The position numbers and the translations under genes were made by a program. The notes beneath the pieces are model-generated. The model worked only from the letters and a program-made list of their open reading frames with translations, was not told where the DNA came from and made no database searches. From contig JAJZNU010000004.1 of the NCBI GenBank assembly GCA_021811625.1, forward strand, positions 1 through 64,000: a stretch of 64,000 bases of DNA. Reading direction: 5' to 3'. Positions within the stretch are counted from its first letter, which is position 1. The number at the start of each line of letters is the position of its first letter. Positions 33,917 to 42,963 of this stretch are shown here, piece after piece. This stretch comes from a bacterium. Lineage in GTDB: Bacteria; Patescibacteriota; Saccharimonadia; Saccharimonadales; UBA4665.

Positions 33917-34456
33917 ATGATAACGATGTTGAATAATTGTCTGACCCGGTTACGGTTATTTAAAATTAGGCTAGGGATGCGTATACCTAAACGTGTCCGT
34001 AACGTTTCCATTAGCGTGGCGGTGTTGCTGATTATTTTTTTATCGATCGGCGTGCTGTATACCTTTAGAATAGACCGTGGTGAAGCAGGCAATGTCGAGG
34101 TGGCTCCTCATATCTCAGAGGTGTCGTCGGTGTCACCCAAACCCCGCCTGCCGTCGCCAAACGCCAGCGAGGGAGTGGCTGTAGATGTAATTGATTCACC
34201 TGTTAAACGCGGAGCTGACACTTCGGTCTCGGTCAGTACCAACGCCGGGTCGACTTGCACCATATTGGTTGCATATAACGGTGTCGTTGCCAAGAGCACC
34301 GGTCTGGCCCCTACCACAGCCGACGATTACGGATTAGCAAGCTGGACCTGGCCAGTCGGCAATACGGTGCCAATCGGTACCTGGCCGGTGAAAATTACCT
34401 GTACCTACAACGGACGCAGCGGGGTGGTAGATACCTCCCTGCAAGTAACCAATTGA
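33917..34456 (+). CDS. Membrane-anchored protein with an Ig-like outer domain (179 aa)
   Basis: A basic N-terminus, a membrane helix at about residues 30-55 (VSISVAVLLIIFLSIGVLYT), a Pro/Ser-rich linker and a ~90-residue beta domain ending TWPVKITCTYNGRSG, with two Cys in positions suggesting a disulfide. No named family. ATG 33926 is an alternative start. It lies between the protease and the surface-protein island and probably sits at the cell surface. Confidence 0.7.
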   Translation: MITMLNNCLTRLRLFKIRLGMRIPKRVRNVSISVAVLLIIFLSIGVLYTFRIDRGEAGNVEVAPHISEVSSVSPKPRLPSPNASEGVAVDVIDSPVKRGADTSVSVSTNAGSTCTILVAYNGVVAKSTGLAPTTADDYGLASWTWPVGNTVPIGTWPVKITCTYNGRSGVVDTSLQVTN

Positions 34457-34470
34457 ATTTATCCTGATAC

Positions 34471-35307
34471 TCAGTGGAGGGAATTAACGTAGTTGGCCCA
34501 CATGTCATTACTGAGGACGGTAGTCGATTTGATCAAAATCAGGAGGTTATCTTTAGTGAAAATAACTGATTGTTGGCCGGACGCTGATGTACCAATGTAA
34601 ACGGTTGTATTCGACAGCGTAAACTTATCGGTGGTGTTAAAGCTCTCTGCCAGCTGTTCTATCTGACTGGCGGTGTTTACCCGGAAATTGGCGGGCAAGG
34701 GTTGTTCGCTGACGTCAATACGATTCCCGGCAATATTATCGACATACGCATACACCGGGCTAGTGTTGGACGGGCTGATCCGGGTCCATCCGCCCAATTC
34801 AAGAATGGACTTGCCGGCCGGTAGCAGTGTCGGATAGCTCGGTGTTCCCTTGGTGAGTTTAGGCAGACCGGCTGGTGAAGAATTGATGTTCCCAAGGACA
34901 ACGGGCGACCCGGAGTGGTGAAATATAGCCAACGCTAGAGCAGCCAAAACGGCTAGCAAGCCGACAGCCATAACCACTTTTTTGGGTATTACACCAAACT
35001 TTTTTTTAATTTTAGTAAGCAGGACAAAATTGGGTAAGACTCGAGGCAAAGAAATATTAATTGCAATCGTTTTAACGTTGTCTTTATCGTTTACGGCACG
35101 TTTAGACGGGGTACCAACCGGTTTATCGGGTTGTTCTTCGCTATCTCTGTCGATGACATTTATAATCCGACGAGTTTTTCTTTCGAGTGCCTCGATATGT
35201 AGCACCCGGACCGTGACCCGCTCTAGCTCGCTGCCCAGGTATTTAATTTTAATCCGGGCTGCGCGAAGCGGATTCGGGGCACTGTCGTCTCGTACTAGGA
35301 TCTTCAT
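34471..35307 (-). CDS. Single-span membrane protein with a large external domain (278 aa)
   Basis: A ~115-residue basic cytoplasmic part precedes a membrane helix (about 116-133, KKVVMAVGLLAVLAALALAI). The external ~145 residues are mixed alpha/beta with YPTLLPAGKSILELGGWTRI and end in DMWANYVNSLH. No recognised domain. It is the last gene of the minus-strand surface island, 31 bases after the giant protein, and may be co-transcribed. Confidence 0.72.
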   Translation of the reverse strand: MKILVRDDSAPNPLRAARIKIKYLGSELERVTVRVLHIEALERKTRRIINVIDRDSEEQPDKPVGTPSKRAVNDKDNVKTIAINISLPRVLPNFVLLTKIKKKFGVIPKKVVMAVGLLAVLAALALAIFHHSGSPVVLGNINSSPAGLPKLTKGTPSYPTLLPAGKSILELGGWTRISPSNTSPVYAYVDNIAGNRIDVSEQPLPANFRVNTASQIEQLAESFNTTDKFTLSNTTVYIGTSASGQQSVIFTKDNLLILIKSTTVLSNDMWANYVNSLH

Positions 35308-35338
35308 AGCTTTAAATTACACTATACACTAGAAATTT

Positions 35339-38300
35339 TTAGTGCGAGTAGTATGGAGTATCGTCTGGCTGCTGAAGGCCGCCAATAAAAGTGCGACCAT
35401 GCATCAGGCGACGACTAGGGTCGGCGCTATACTGCAAGGTTAAGTTGGTGATAGTTGGACCACGGGTTACGTCGTCTGGATAACCGTAGGCCTGTGAGCT
35501 ATCCACCGTGATGGATAGGTCATAAAAGCGGGCACAATTAGTATTAATCCCGCTGTTGTTTTTGGGCGTGTATACTTCCGGCGTACCGAGTGTGACGTTT
35601 CCGAAAGTAGTCGTCTGACCCCACGTTGTCATAGCCGGCGAGGTACATGAGGTAGTGATGTTGGTCATGGAACTGTAGCTCAGCTGCCATTTAGCTCCAA
35701 TAGAGTTGTCGACTCCGTTCAGAAGCCAATAGTTAGGGTAGACGTCGGTATTTGTGTCGAACATGATGGAATATTGGGCAACTTGCGGCTCAGATAGAAG
35801 CGAAGATTGCTGGATAACAGGGCTGGCATACGTTAGCGTTCCGCTGCCGCAAGCTCCACCGATCACATAAGCTTTGCCGTTATAGTAATCGACTGCTGCG
35901 CCGTAACGATTGCCGGAATAATTCTGGCGGGTCTGATACCATTGTCCAATGCCGGTTGGCGTATTGCCGCTGGCCACCGGAGTGTTGGCGCTAATCGGAG
36001 CAACGAGGGTTATGGGTTGACAGGTGCTGCCATCGGGGGTGCCGCCCATTAGATACATATATCCATTCGCCGCAAAGCCACCGGCGTTACTCAGTGGAGT
36101 CGGTAAACTGGTAGAGTATGACCAGTTTCCGACACTGCCGTCTGTAGTGCTAATCTGAGCATATTGGACATCACTTAAATAATTGGTCCCGTTATATCCG
36201 CCGAGTACGTATAGGTTATTGGCATACGCTATCGCCGTCAAACCATTTCTTGCCACGCTAAAGGAGGGGCTGCTGCTTGACCAAGCGGAGGTTATATCGC
36301 CACCAGTATTAAGTTGGGGGCTGATGTAGACGTTTGACCCGGTACTAAAACTACCATAGCTTACGACGACTTCGCCGGAATTCCCGTTCGCACCGGCTGC
36401 CGTAGCAGCACCACCGCCACCACCTTGACCGGCGTTATTCCAGCGGGGGTCGGTCGTATTTCCCGGGGTAGTTCCGCTGCCGCCTGTATTTGTTGTGCTG
36501 CTGCTGCCGGTAGATGTTATGTAAGTAGATCCACCGCCACCGCCACCGGCCCCGTCATAATAGGTGGTACTTGGAGCGCCGCCGCCGCCACCACCGTAAT
36601 AACCGCCGCCACCACCACCGCCGCCAGGATAACCGGTACTGCCGTAATCGCCACCACCACCGCCGCCGCCACCGTTGGCGCCAGCACCACCACCGTTGCC
36701 GGTACCCCCGCCGCCACCGTTGGCGCCAGCACCACCCGACAAAGAGCCTCCAGCCGTACCGTTATTACCTCCAGTACCGCTCGAACCGCCGCTAGTTTGA
36801 CTACCATAGCCGCCTCCCGTGGCGCTACTGGAAGAGCCGCCAGCCGTACCGGACGTCCCTCCACCGGCCCCGGCTGGTCCGGGATTACCATAATATGGGT
36901 AATATGGTGAACCACCGCCACCACCGCCACCAGCGGCAACAACCAGAGGGGTGGAACCGGAGTAAATGCTACTATCGCCGCCACCACCACCGCCACCGCC
37001 AGAATAGACATTGCTGTTGCTGCCTTGGCCTCCACCTCCACCTCCACCAACATTAATATTGAGGCTTTCGCCGGGAGTAACGCTAAGTGTAGCCTGACCG
37101 TATCCACCTCCACCGCCATTGCCACCCGTTCCATAGGTACCGCCACCGCCGCCACCACCGCCACCGCCCCAGGCCTGAACGGTTATAGAGCTAAACCCGG
37201 CAGGAACTACAAAAGTCCCTGACGAGGAATAGATTTGAGTGCCTCCGCTTCCTGTCGTCCCGCCGAGCACATACAAACGGTTGTTCCAGACGGTAGCCCC
37301 AAATTTTGTCAGTCCCGCAGGCAAACCGTTAGTAGCTGTCCCCCAAGAACTTAATCCCCCAGTGCTATTGATAGACTGAACGGGACCGGCTGTTTCGAAG
37401 TTAGCAGGCGAGGATTGGTTGTTGTAATCGGTAGTGATCCACCCAGACGTCAGTGCCGTCGCCGAGTTTGCAACTCGCACCTCATCGATCTGACCGTTAA
37501 AATAGGAGGTCGGCGTTGATGGCGGATTGGGCCAATAATTGTCATAGCCGGCACCTATAGAAACGTTGGTGAATGGTCCCTCGGGTGTCCCGTTGGCCGT
37601 ACCAACCAATGAGCCGTCCAGGTACAGGCTTTGCGTCGAGCTACTCTTATTGACGGTCAAGACCGCATAATGCCAAGCCCCGTTATTAACCGCAGAGGTC
37701 GAAACTAAGTTGGGAATGCTCCCGATATAAATACCGCCGTGAAGTTTGCCGGTCGAATCGACGTACAACATCGGATCCCACGAAGATGGTGTTGAACCAA
37801 TCGGTTGGTTTTGCTCGGAAAATAGCACCCCGTCAGAGGTTGTCTTGAACCACAGAGAGACGGTGAAATTCCCAGATGAAGGCAAGGTGGTGGAGGGTAC
37901 GCTAATGTACTGACTACTGCCGCTGAAGCTCGCACCGCCGCCGATCTGACCGGTTGTGGCGGTAGCGCCATGATTGGTGCCCGATAAGTTATTGGCTGTC
38001 GAGTCGGCCGTCGATAAGGTGGTGCCATTGGGCAGGTGCCATACTGCATTATAATTCGAGTTCCATGTTCCATTCACATTGCCCTGGAACGTACTTATAG
38101 AACTATTGTCAAAGTACAGGTAAATTTGAGTGTCGGCACTAGCGCTCAAGGTCGGTACATTCACCCAGGCTATTAATTGACCGGTTGAGCCGTTGTATTG
38201 CTCAACCTCAAAATTAAGGGGAGAACCGCTGGCATCGGTGAATTTCATATCATAGCCATTGCTATTCTGGATGTAGCCCCCGTTGCCAACCGTCTTAAGG

Positions 38301-41300
38301 GCACTCTCGGTCAGAGAAACCAAGACCGGGTATGTGGATAAGTCAGACCCGCCAGATACCTTGGCATGATTGAGGGCTATTAGTTGACGGTATAGGTATC
38401 CTCCCGATGTGCCTGGGGTGGCGTAGTAAATCGAGGATTGAGCGGTTCCTGAAGAATCTTGTCCGCCGATATAATACAGGGAGCCCCCCGCTGTTTCCAA
38501 TTGGCCCCAAGCTCTCCCGTTCGGGAGATTAGTGGTGCTAGACCAGGCTCCAATATTTCCGTCAGAATCCACTGGTGCATACGATACATCCGAGGATGTG
38601 GCAGTGCAGTCGGTCGTGCTCGTACAGCCTCCCGCGACATATATATAACCATCCAGAATCGCACTGCTGACCCCGATACGATTGGGGTCGGTGGTATAAG
38701 TATTGGCAGCGGTCGTATACCCAGCAGGGGCGCCGCTGTCATTGTTAAAGATCTGGAAAGATTGCACTGAAGATAAAGTAGCGGTGCAGTTGTTCGGAGG
38801 GGCGCCCGTACCGCAACCGCCAAGTAGATAGGCATACGAGCCATTAACTGGTATACTGGCACCCCATTCGGCGGTAATTGTTGAGGCGGAGGTGTTGAAA
38901 CTATCTATACTGCCATCGCTGGTATTTATTTCGGCAAACTGAACGGTATTCAACACTCCGCCACTGCTGTTGTAGCCGCCCACGACATATATGTAGCCGT
39001 TGTAGCCGAACGCGGAGGCAAACTCACTGGCAGATGAAGTAGTGTTTGGCGACAGCGTCCACGCGCTACCACTGGCCGGGACTATATTATTGTTGTTATC
39101 TATTTTGGCGTAGTATACGGTATTGAGCTGACTGACTCCTGGTGCTTGCCCGCCAATCAAATATATATATCCGGCATAGACGGTCCCTCCCATGCCTCCG
39201 AGCCCACTACCGGTCGCTCCTTGGACGGTACCGATCTGTAGCTGGCCGCTAGTGGAACAGTTCGATATAGAGGCATTTGTGTTGATATTACATTTGAATA
39301 CGGCCGGAGTATATGAGGTACAGCTGGCACTGCTGGTGGCAGTGCAGCCACCAAAAATGTATAGATTTCCAGGAGTGGTACTGGCTGACGATGGGTTGGC
39401 CTCAGTATAGGCAAAATCATAAGCCACGCTGTCGGCGTTGGCGTTATTGCTTCCGGTCATCTGTTCGTAACTCCACGGCTTAATACTTCCGTCACTGTTA
39501 GTGGAAGTATAGAAAATTGCGTTGGTATTACCATTGCCTTGCATACCACCAACCACGTACAGCGTGTTACCAAAGACCGCTGTGGCACCGGCTGCCACCC
39601 CGTGTTTGGCCCCGCCATTGGTAATGGTATCGGTGCTATCGACACACCAGGCGCCGGCAAGGGTATTACCATCGGCCGTGCAGTTCGCCGGTTCGGTAAG
39701 TGTGCCGTTGCTGTTAACTTGTATATAGGCAGTGTTATCCGAGGTTTGACTACAGTTATTTACCATACAGCCTCCTGCCAGGTACAGATAGCCGTCTATG
39801 ACAGCACTGACGCCCAGTGCCTGCCCGATATCCCCAGCGCTATTCCCTATGGGCGGTAGATTACAGTCGCTGGGATTACTACCCGAACATGGAGATGTAC
39901 CGCTTGCCACTGATGATGTCACGGTCGATATGTCGCCGGCGGAATTGATGGTGCCATAGTTTATGGTATTCAAGGGAGTATTACATGTACCAGTAGTTGG
40001 GTCCTGGACGCCACATCCCCCGACCTCATAGATGTTACCGCTCCAAGCAAGGATGTTTTGACCAGTGCGGGTGTCTGACACTCCGCTATCTGGATTCCAT
40101 CCGTCGAGACTGCCATCTGAATTAATGCTAGCTTGCTCAGTGGTCGAAGCGATAGTAGTACAGTAACCGCTGCTGTTGACGGCTGAGCAACCGCCACTTT
40201 GGTAAATGTAGCCGCCCCAGACCGTGGAGAAAGTGCCGCCGTACGAGAATCTACCACCCGTCAAGCTACTCGTTTGTATCCAATCATTTAAACTGCCGTC
40301 TGCATTGAGGTTGGCGTAATAAACGTTGCTCAGAGGTGGACCACCCACACTGCTATCTCCCCCAATCAGGTATAGACGGTTGTTATAAATCTGGGCACCG
40401 GCCCCGTAGACGTTGTAGGGCAGGCTGTAGCTAGTCCAGCTGCCCAGCTGCCCAGTGGGATTTATAGTAGCCACTTGTACCGAACCAGTTATCGATACGG
40501 TGCCGCCACTGCTGGTTTTTCCTCCTACGAGATACAGGTTATTTTGGTATGCCACCGCTCCGGCAAAACTTCTCGGTGAAGTCAGGCCGGCATCTTGGTA
40601 CCAGTACGTCCAGGTGGCCTGATTCGTACTTGTTGGACTCCATAGTTGGGGTTCGCCGTTAGCACCTAGCTTGGCAATGTAGACCGTATTGCACACTCCA
40701 TTGTCCCCGGTACCATTAGCGCTGGTGCAGGTGCTATTTTCACCACCAATAGCATACAAAAAACCATTGTAAGCTACCAGCGACAGATTAGTGAGAGATA
40801 CGGGTAGGGCGTAATCTGACTTCGAACACCACCCGCTACAGGTCCCATTTCCGGGGTTGGCGCTATCGATAGCCCCTGTGGTAGCATCAAGCTGGGCCCA
40901 ACTGACGGTATTTAAATTAGTCGCACCGCTACCATAAGACAGGACGACCATACCACTGTTTCCGGCTGTACCGGCACTTCTGGTGCCGCCGCCCCCTCCG
41001 CCGTTGCCCGCGGTTCCCCGGCTGGTGTCTCCCGAATTGCCCGGAGTTTGACCACTGCCCGCGCTATTTGTTGAATTACTGCCGGTAGTATAACTGGAAC
41101 CGCCACCGCCACCACCGCCACCATCCTGATAATTGCTGGCTGATCCGCCACCACCGCCGTAGTAGCCGCCACCGCCACCACCGCCACCGGCATAGTTGTT
41201 GGTGTTCTGATCTCCGTTGCCTCCGTTACCGCCCCCTGGTGAGCCGCCATTGTTATTGCTCCCGGTATTACGTTTACGGCTTGCACCGTCACCGCCACCG

Positions 41301-42946
41301 CCTCCGGTCAGGTAGCTTCCGTTAGCCCCGTTATTACTGGCTCCGGAGCCTCCGTTACCACCGGATGATTGGCTTCCACCGCCACCCCCTCCGGCTCCAG
41401 CATTACCGGTTCCTCCAGTTACTCCGCTAGTGCCACCTCCGGCTCCGGCATTACCTCCCGTATAACTACCTCCTGTACGAGAGCCACCGCCACCGCCACC
41501 GCCACCGCCAGCCGCCACCGCCAGCGGGGTGCTACCATTAAAGACTCCGGAGTAGCCTCCACCGCCTCCTCCGTCTCCGGAAGATTGACCGCTGTTGCCG
41601 CTACTAAACGAACCGGCGCCACCACCAGCACCTACATCTATGTTCAACACCTGGCCCGGGGTGACTGAAAGGGTAGTTTGGGTAAAACCACCACCTCCGC
41701 CACCACCGCCTGCGTCATTGATGCCGCCACCGCCGCCACCGCCGCCACCACCCCAGGCTTGGATTGTTACCGTGCTTACGCCGCTTGGCACTGTAAAATA
41801 ATTGGTACCCGGTGACGAATAGAAGTTAGTCGACCCGTTGGAATTTGTCCCGCCGACTACGTATATATAGCCGCCTGCGGCCACGGCGGCCTGGCCGTAG
41901 GTACTGGTGTTGAGGTTGAGGGCGGGATTCCAAGCATCGAAACGTGCTCCAGTCGTAGATCCTTTACGAATTAATTGGTCAGCTACGTCAAAATCAATGT
42001 TAGTTTCGTTATTGCCGGCCATAAACTGTTGGGCGGTATGAACAAATATACTGGGATCGATCGTTAGCGGGAACTTTGCCTTGGTAAGCCCCGAGACCAC
42101 TACTGTGAGTTGGTTGTCGTGTAACAGGTAATGGGCACTAACGCCGTTAGGAGAATTATTAAGGTCATGAACACTCGGAGCGGGGATTGTAAACAGAAGA
42201 GTGTTTTTGACAGCCTGCTGACGAGCTTTTTGAAGTAGAGCGGCATCTTTGGCCGTACCGGTCGTGATGTTGCCGCTCAGGAGTGAGTTACCATAAATAC
42301 CTATACTCCCGTTGCTTTCCATCCGGGCCGCTAAACCGCTACCTAAACCAAGAGTGTATTCAAAACGTAAACTGTCAGAAGTCGCTGAGGTCAAGACAAT
42401 ATCCTCTTTAACCCCAACGGCATGCACAGAGTAAACCACCCACCCCGACGAGTTTGGAAGCGGATAAACGATCCGGTTCCCTTGTTGTTCGCCTTCTTGG
42501 GTTGAAAACTGTGGAGTCATTGTTATGCTCAGACGGTTGACCGGGTCGTTGACTACTACGCCCTGAGCTAGATTTTTATATATTGTAGCTGTTACCTCTG
42601 GATTGGCTGACTCAAGGTTGCCTGTACTGGGCTGAGTATATTTTTGATTGAACTGAAAGGCCTGTTGAGAAGAACTGTAGCTCAGTTCATTGGCCATAGG
42701 TTGGCTGATTGGTAAAAGAAGGGAGCCGGCGGCCCCGAGGGCATAAGCCTGTTCCGTAAGGTATGGTTGGAATAAAACCGATAGGGAGCTGACCAGAATC
42801 ACAGCCACACCGGCGGCCATAGCCAATCGAACGCGCCAGTCCTTGATCCAAGGGAACTTTTTGGACAGCTGAGCCGCGCTTTTTGTCGTGTAACTGTACA
42901 GTAACGTCTTAGCGTGCCGGTATGATTTTCTTGCCTTGTTTTGCAT
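35339..42946 (-). CDS. Giant exported kelch/Gly-rich/DUF2341/LamG surface protein
   Basis: A 2535-residue protein with a basic N-terminus and a membrane or signal segment at about residues 38-60. Eighteen kelch-type motifs (hydrophobic-Y-x-x-G-G, e.g. YIYVVGGTN, RLYLIGGDS) form beta-propeller repeats, 14 before and 4 after a central DUF2341 plus concanavalin/LamG region (about 1516-1832). Two ~300-residue Gly-rich domains (about 377-675 and 1902-2195), each starting VxIQAWGGGG or VQAWGGGG, interrupt kelch blades. No sorting signal is visible at the C-terminus (QQPDDTPYYSH). It is probably a very large adhesin or host-contact protein, which is inference. Confidence 0.9.
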   Translation of the reverse strand: MQNKARKSYRHAKTLLYSYTTKSAAQLSKKFPWIKDWRVRLAMAAGVAVILVSSLSVLFQPYLTEQAYALGAAGSLLLPISQPMANELSYSSSQQAFQFNQKYTQPSTGNLESANPEVTATIYKNLAQGVVVNDPVNRLSITMTPQFSTQEGEQQGNRIVYPLPNSSGWVVYSVHAVGVKEDIVLTSATSDSLRFEYTLGLGSGLAARMESNGSIGIYGNSLLSGNITTGTAKDAALLQKARQQAVKNTLLFTIPAPSVHDLNNSPNGVSAHYLLHDNQLTVVVSGLTKAKFPLTIDPSIFVHTAQQFMAGNNETNIDFDVADQLIRKGSTTGARFDAWNPALNLNTSTYGQAAVAAGGYIYVVGGTNSNGSTNFYSSPGTNYFTVPSGVSTVTIQAWGGGGGGGGGGINDAGGGGGGGGFTQTTLSVTPGQVLNIDVGAGGGAGSFSSGNSGQSSGDGGGGGGYSGVFNGSTPLAVAAGGGGGGGGGSRTGGSYTGGNAGAGGGTSGVTGGTGNAGAGGGGGGSQSSGGNGGSGASNNGANGSYLTGGGGGDGASRKRNTGSNNNGGSPGGGNGGNGDQNTNNYAGGGGGGGGYYGGGGGSASNYQDGGGGGGGGSSYTTGSNSTNSAGSGQTPGNSGDTSRGTAGNGGGGGGTRSAGTAGNSGMVVLSYGSGATNLNTVSWAQLDATTGAIDSANPGNGTCSGWCSKSDYALPVSLTNLSLVAYNGFLYAIGGENSTCTSANGTGDNGVCNTVYIAKLGANGEPQLWSPTSTNQATWTYWYQDAGLTSPRSFAGAVAYQNNLYLVGGKTSSGGTVSITGSVQVATINPTGQLGSWTSYSLPYNVYGAGAQIYNNRLYLIGGDSSVGGPPLSNVYYANLNADGSLNDWIQTSSLTGGRFSYGGTFSTVWGGYIYQSGGCSAVNSSGYCTTIASTTEQASINSDGSLDGWNPDSGVSDTRTGQNILAWSGNIYEVGGCGVQDPTTGTCNTPLNTINYGTINSAGDISTVTSSVASGTSPCSGSNPSDCNLPPIGNSAGDIGQALGVSAVIDGYLYLAGGCMVNNCSQTSDNTAYIQVNSNGTLTEPANCTADGNTLAGAWCVDSTDTITNGGAKHGVAAGATAVFGNTLYVVGGMQGNGNTNAIFYTSTNSDGSIKPWSYEQMTGSNNANADSVAYDFAYTEANPSSASTTPGNLYIFGGCTATSSASCTSYTPAVFKCNINTNASISNCSTSGQLQIGTVQGATGSGLGGMGGTVYAGYIYLIGGQAPGVSQLNTVYYAKIDNNNNIVPASGSAWTLSPNTTSSASEFASAFGYNGYIYVVGGYNSSGGVLNTVQFAEINTSDGSIDSFNTSASTITAEWGASIPVNGSYAYLLGGCGTGAPPNNCTATLSSVQSFQIFNNDSGAPAGYTTAANTYTTDPNRIGVSSAILDGYIYVAGGCTSTTDCTATSSDVSYAPVDSDGNIGAWSSTTNLPNGRAWGQLETAGGSLYYIGGQDSSGTAQSSIYYATPGTSGGYLYRQLIALNHAKVSGGSDLSTYPVLVSLTESALKTVGNGGYIQNSNGYDMKFTDASGSPLNFEVEQYNGSTGQLIAWVNVPTLSASADTQIYLYFDNSSISTFQGNVNGTWNSNYNAVWHLPNGTTLSTADSTANNLSGTNHGATATTGQIGGGASFSGSSQYISVPSTTLPSSGNFTVSLWFKTTSDGVLFSEQNQPIGSTPSSWDPMLYVDSTGKLHGGIYIGSIPNLVSTSAVNNGAWHYAVLTVNKSSSTQSLYLDGSLVGTANGTPEGPFTNVSIGAGYDNYWPNPPSTPTSYFNGQIDEVRVANSATALTSGWITTDYNNQSSPANFETAGPVQSINSTGGLSSWGTATNGLPAGLTKFGATVWNNRLYVLGGTTGSGGTQIYSSSGTFVVPAGFSSITVQAWGGGGGGGGGGTYGTGGNGGGGGYGQATLSVTPGESLNINVGGGGGGGQGSNSNVYSGGGGGGGGDSSIYSGSTPLVVAAGGGGGGGSPYYPYYGNPGPAGAGGGTSGTAGGSSSSATGGGYGSQTSGGSSGTGGNNGTAGGSLSGGAGANGGGGGTGNGGGAGANGGGGGGGGDYGSTGYPGGGGGGGGYYGGGGGGAPSTTYYDGAGGGGGGSTYITSTGSSSTTNTGGSGTTPGNTTDPRWNNAGQGGGGGAATAAGANGNSGEVVVSYGSFSTGSNVYISPQLNTGGDITSAWSSSSPSFSVARNGLTAIAYANNLYVLGGYNGTNYLSDVQYAQISTTDGSVGNWSYSTSLPTPLSNAGGFAANGYMYLMGGTPDGSTCQPITLVAPISANTPVASGNTPTGIGQWYQTRQNYSGNRYGAAVDYYNGKAYVIGGACGSGTLTYASPVIQQSSLLSEPQVAQYSIMFDTNTDVYPNYWLLNGVDNSIGAKWQLSYSSMTNITTSCTSPAMTTWGQTTTFGNVTLGTPEVYTPKNNSGINTNCARFYDLSITVDSSQAYGYPDDVTRGPTITNLTLQYSADPSRRLMHGRTFIGGLQQPDDTPYYSH

Positions 42947-42963
42947 GCTTTATATCTGATTGC

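Noticed and set aside
36425..37222. Long open frames in other frames or the opposite strand of the giant gene, rich in Thr/Ala/His/Arg
   Set aside because: They mirror the Gly-rich codon repeats of the minus-strand gene; low complexity, no start signals.
40900..41800. Dense GGN repeats that could suggest a repeat array or CRISPR
   Set aside because: No regular repeat-spacer spacing; the repeats are in-frame Gly codons of the giant protein.
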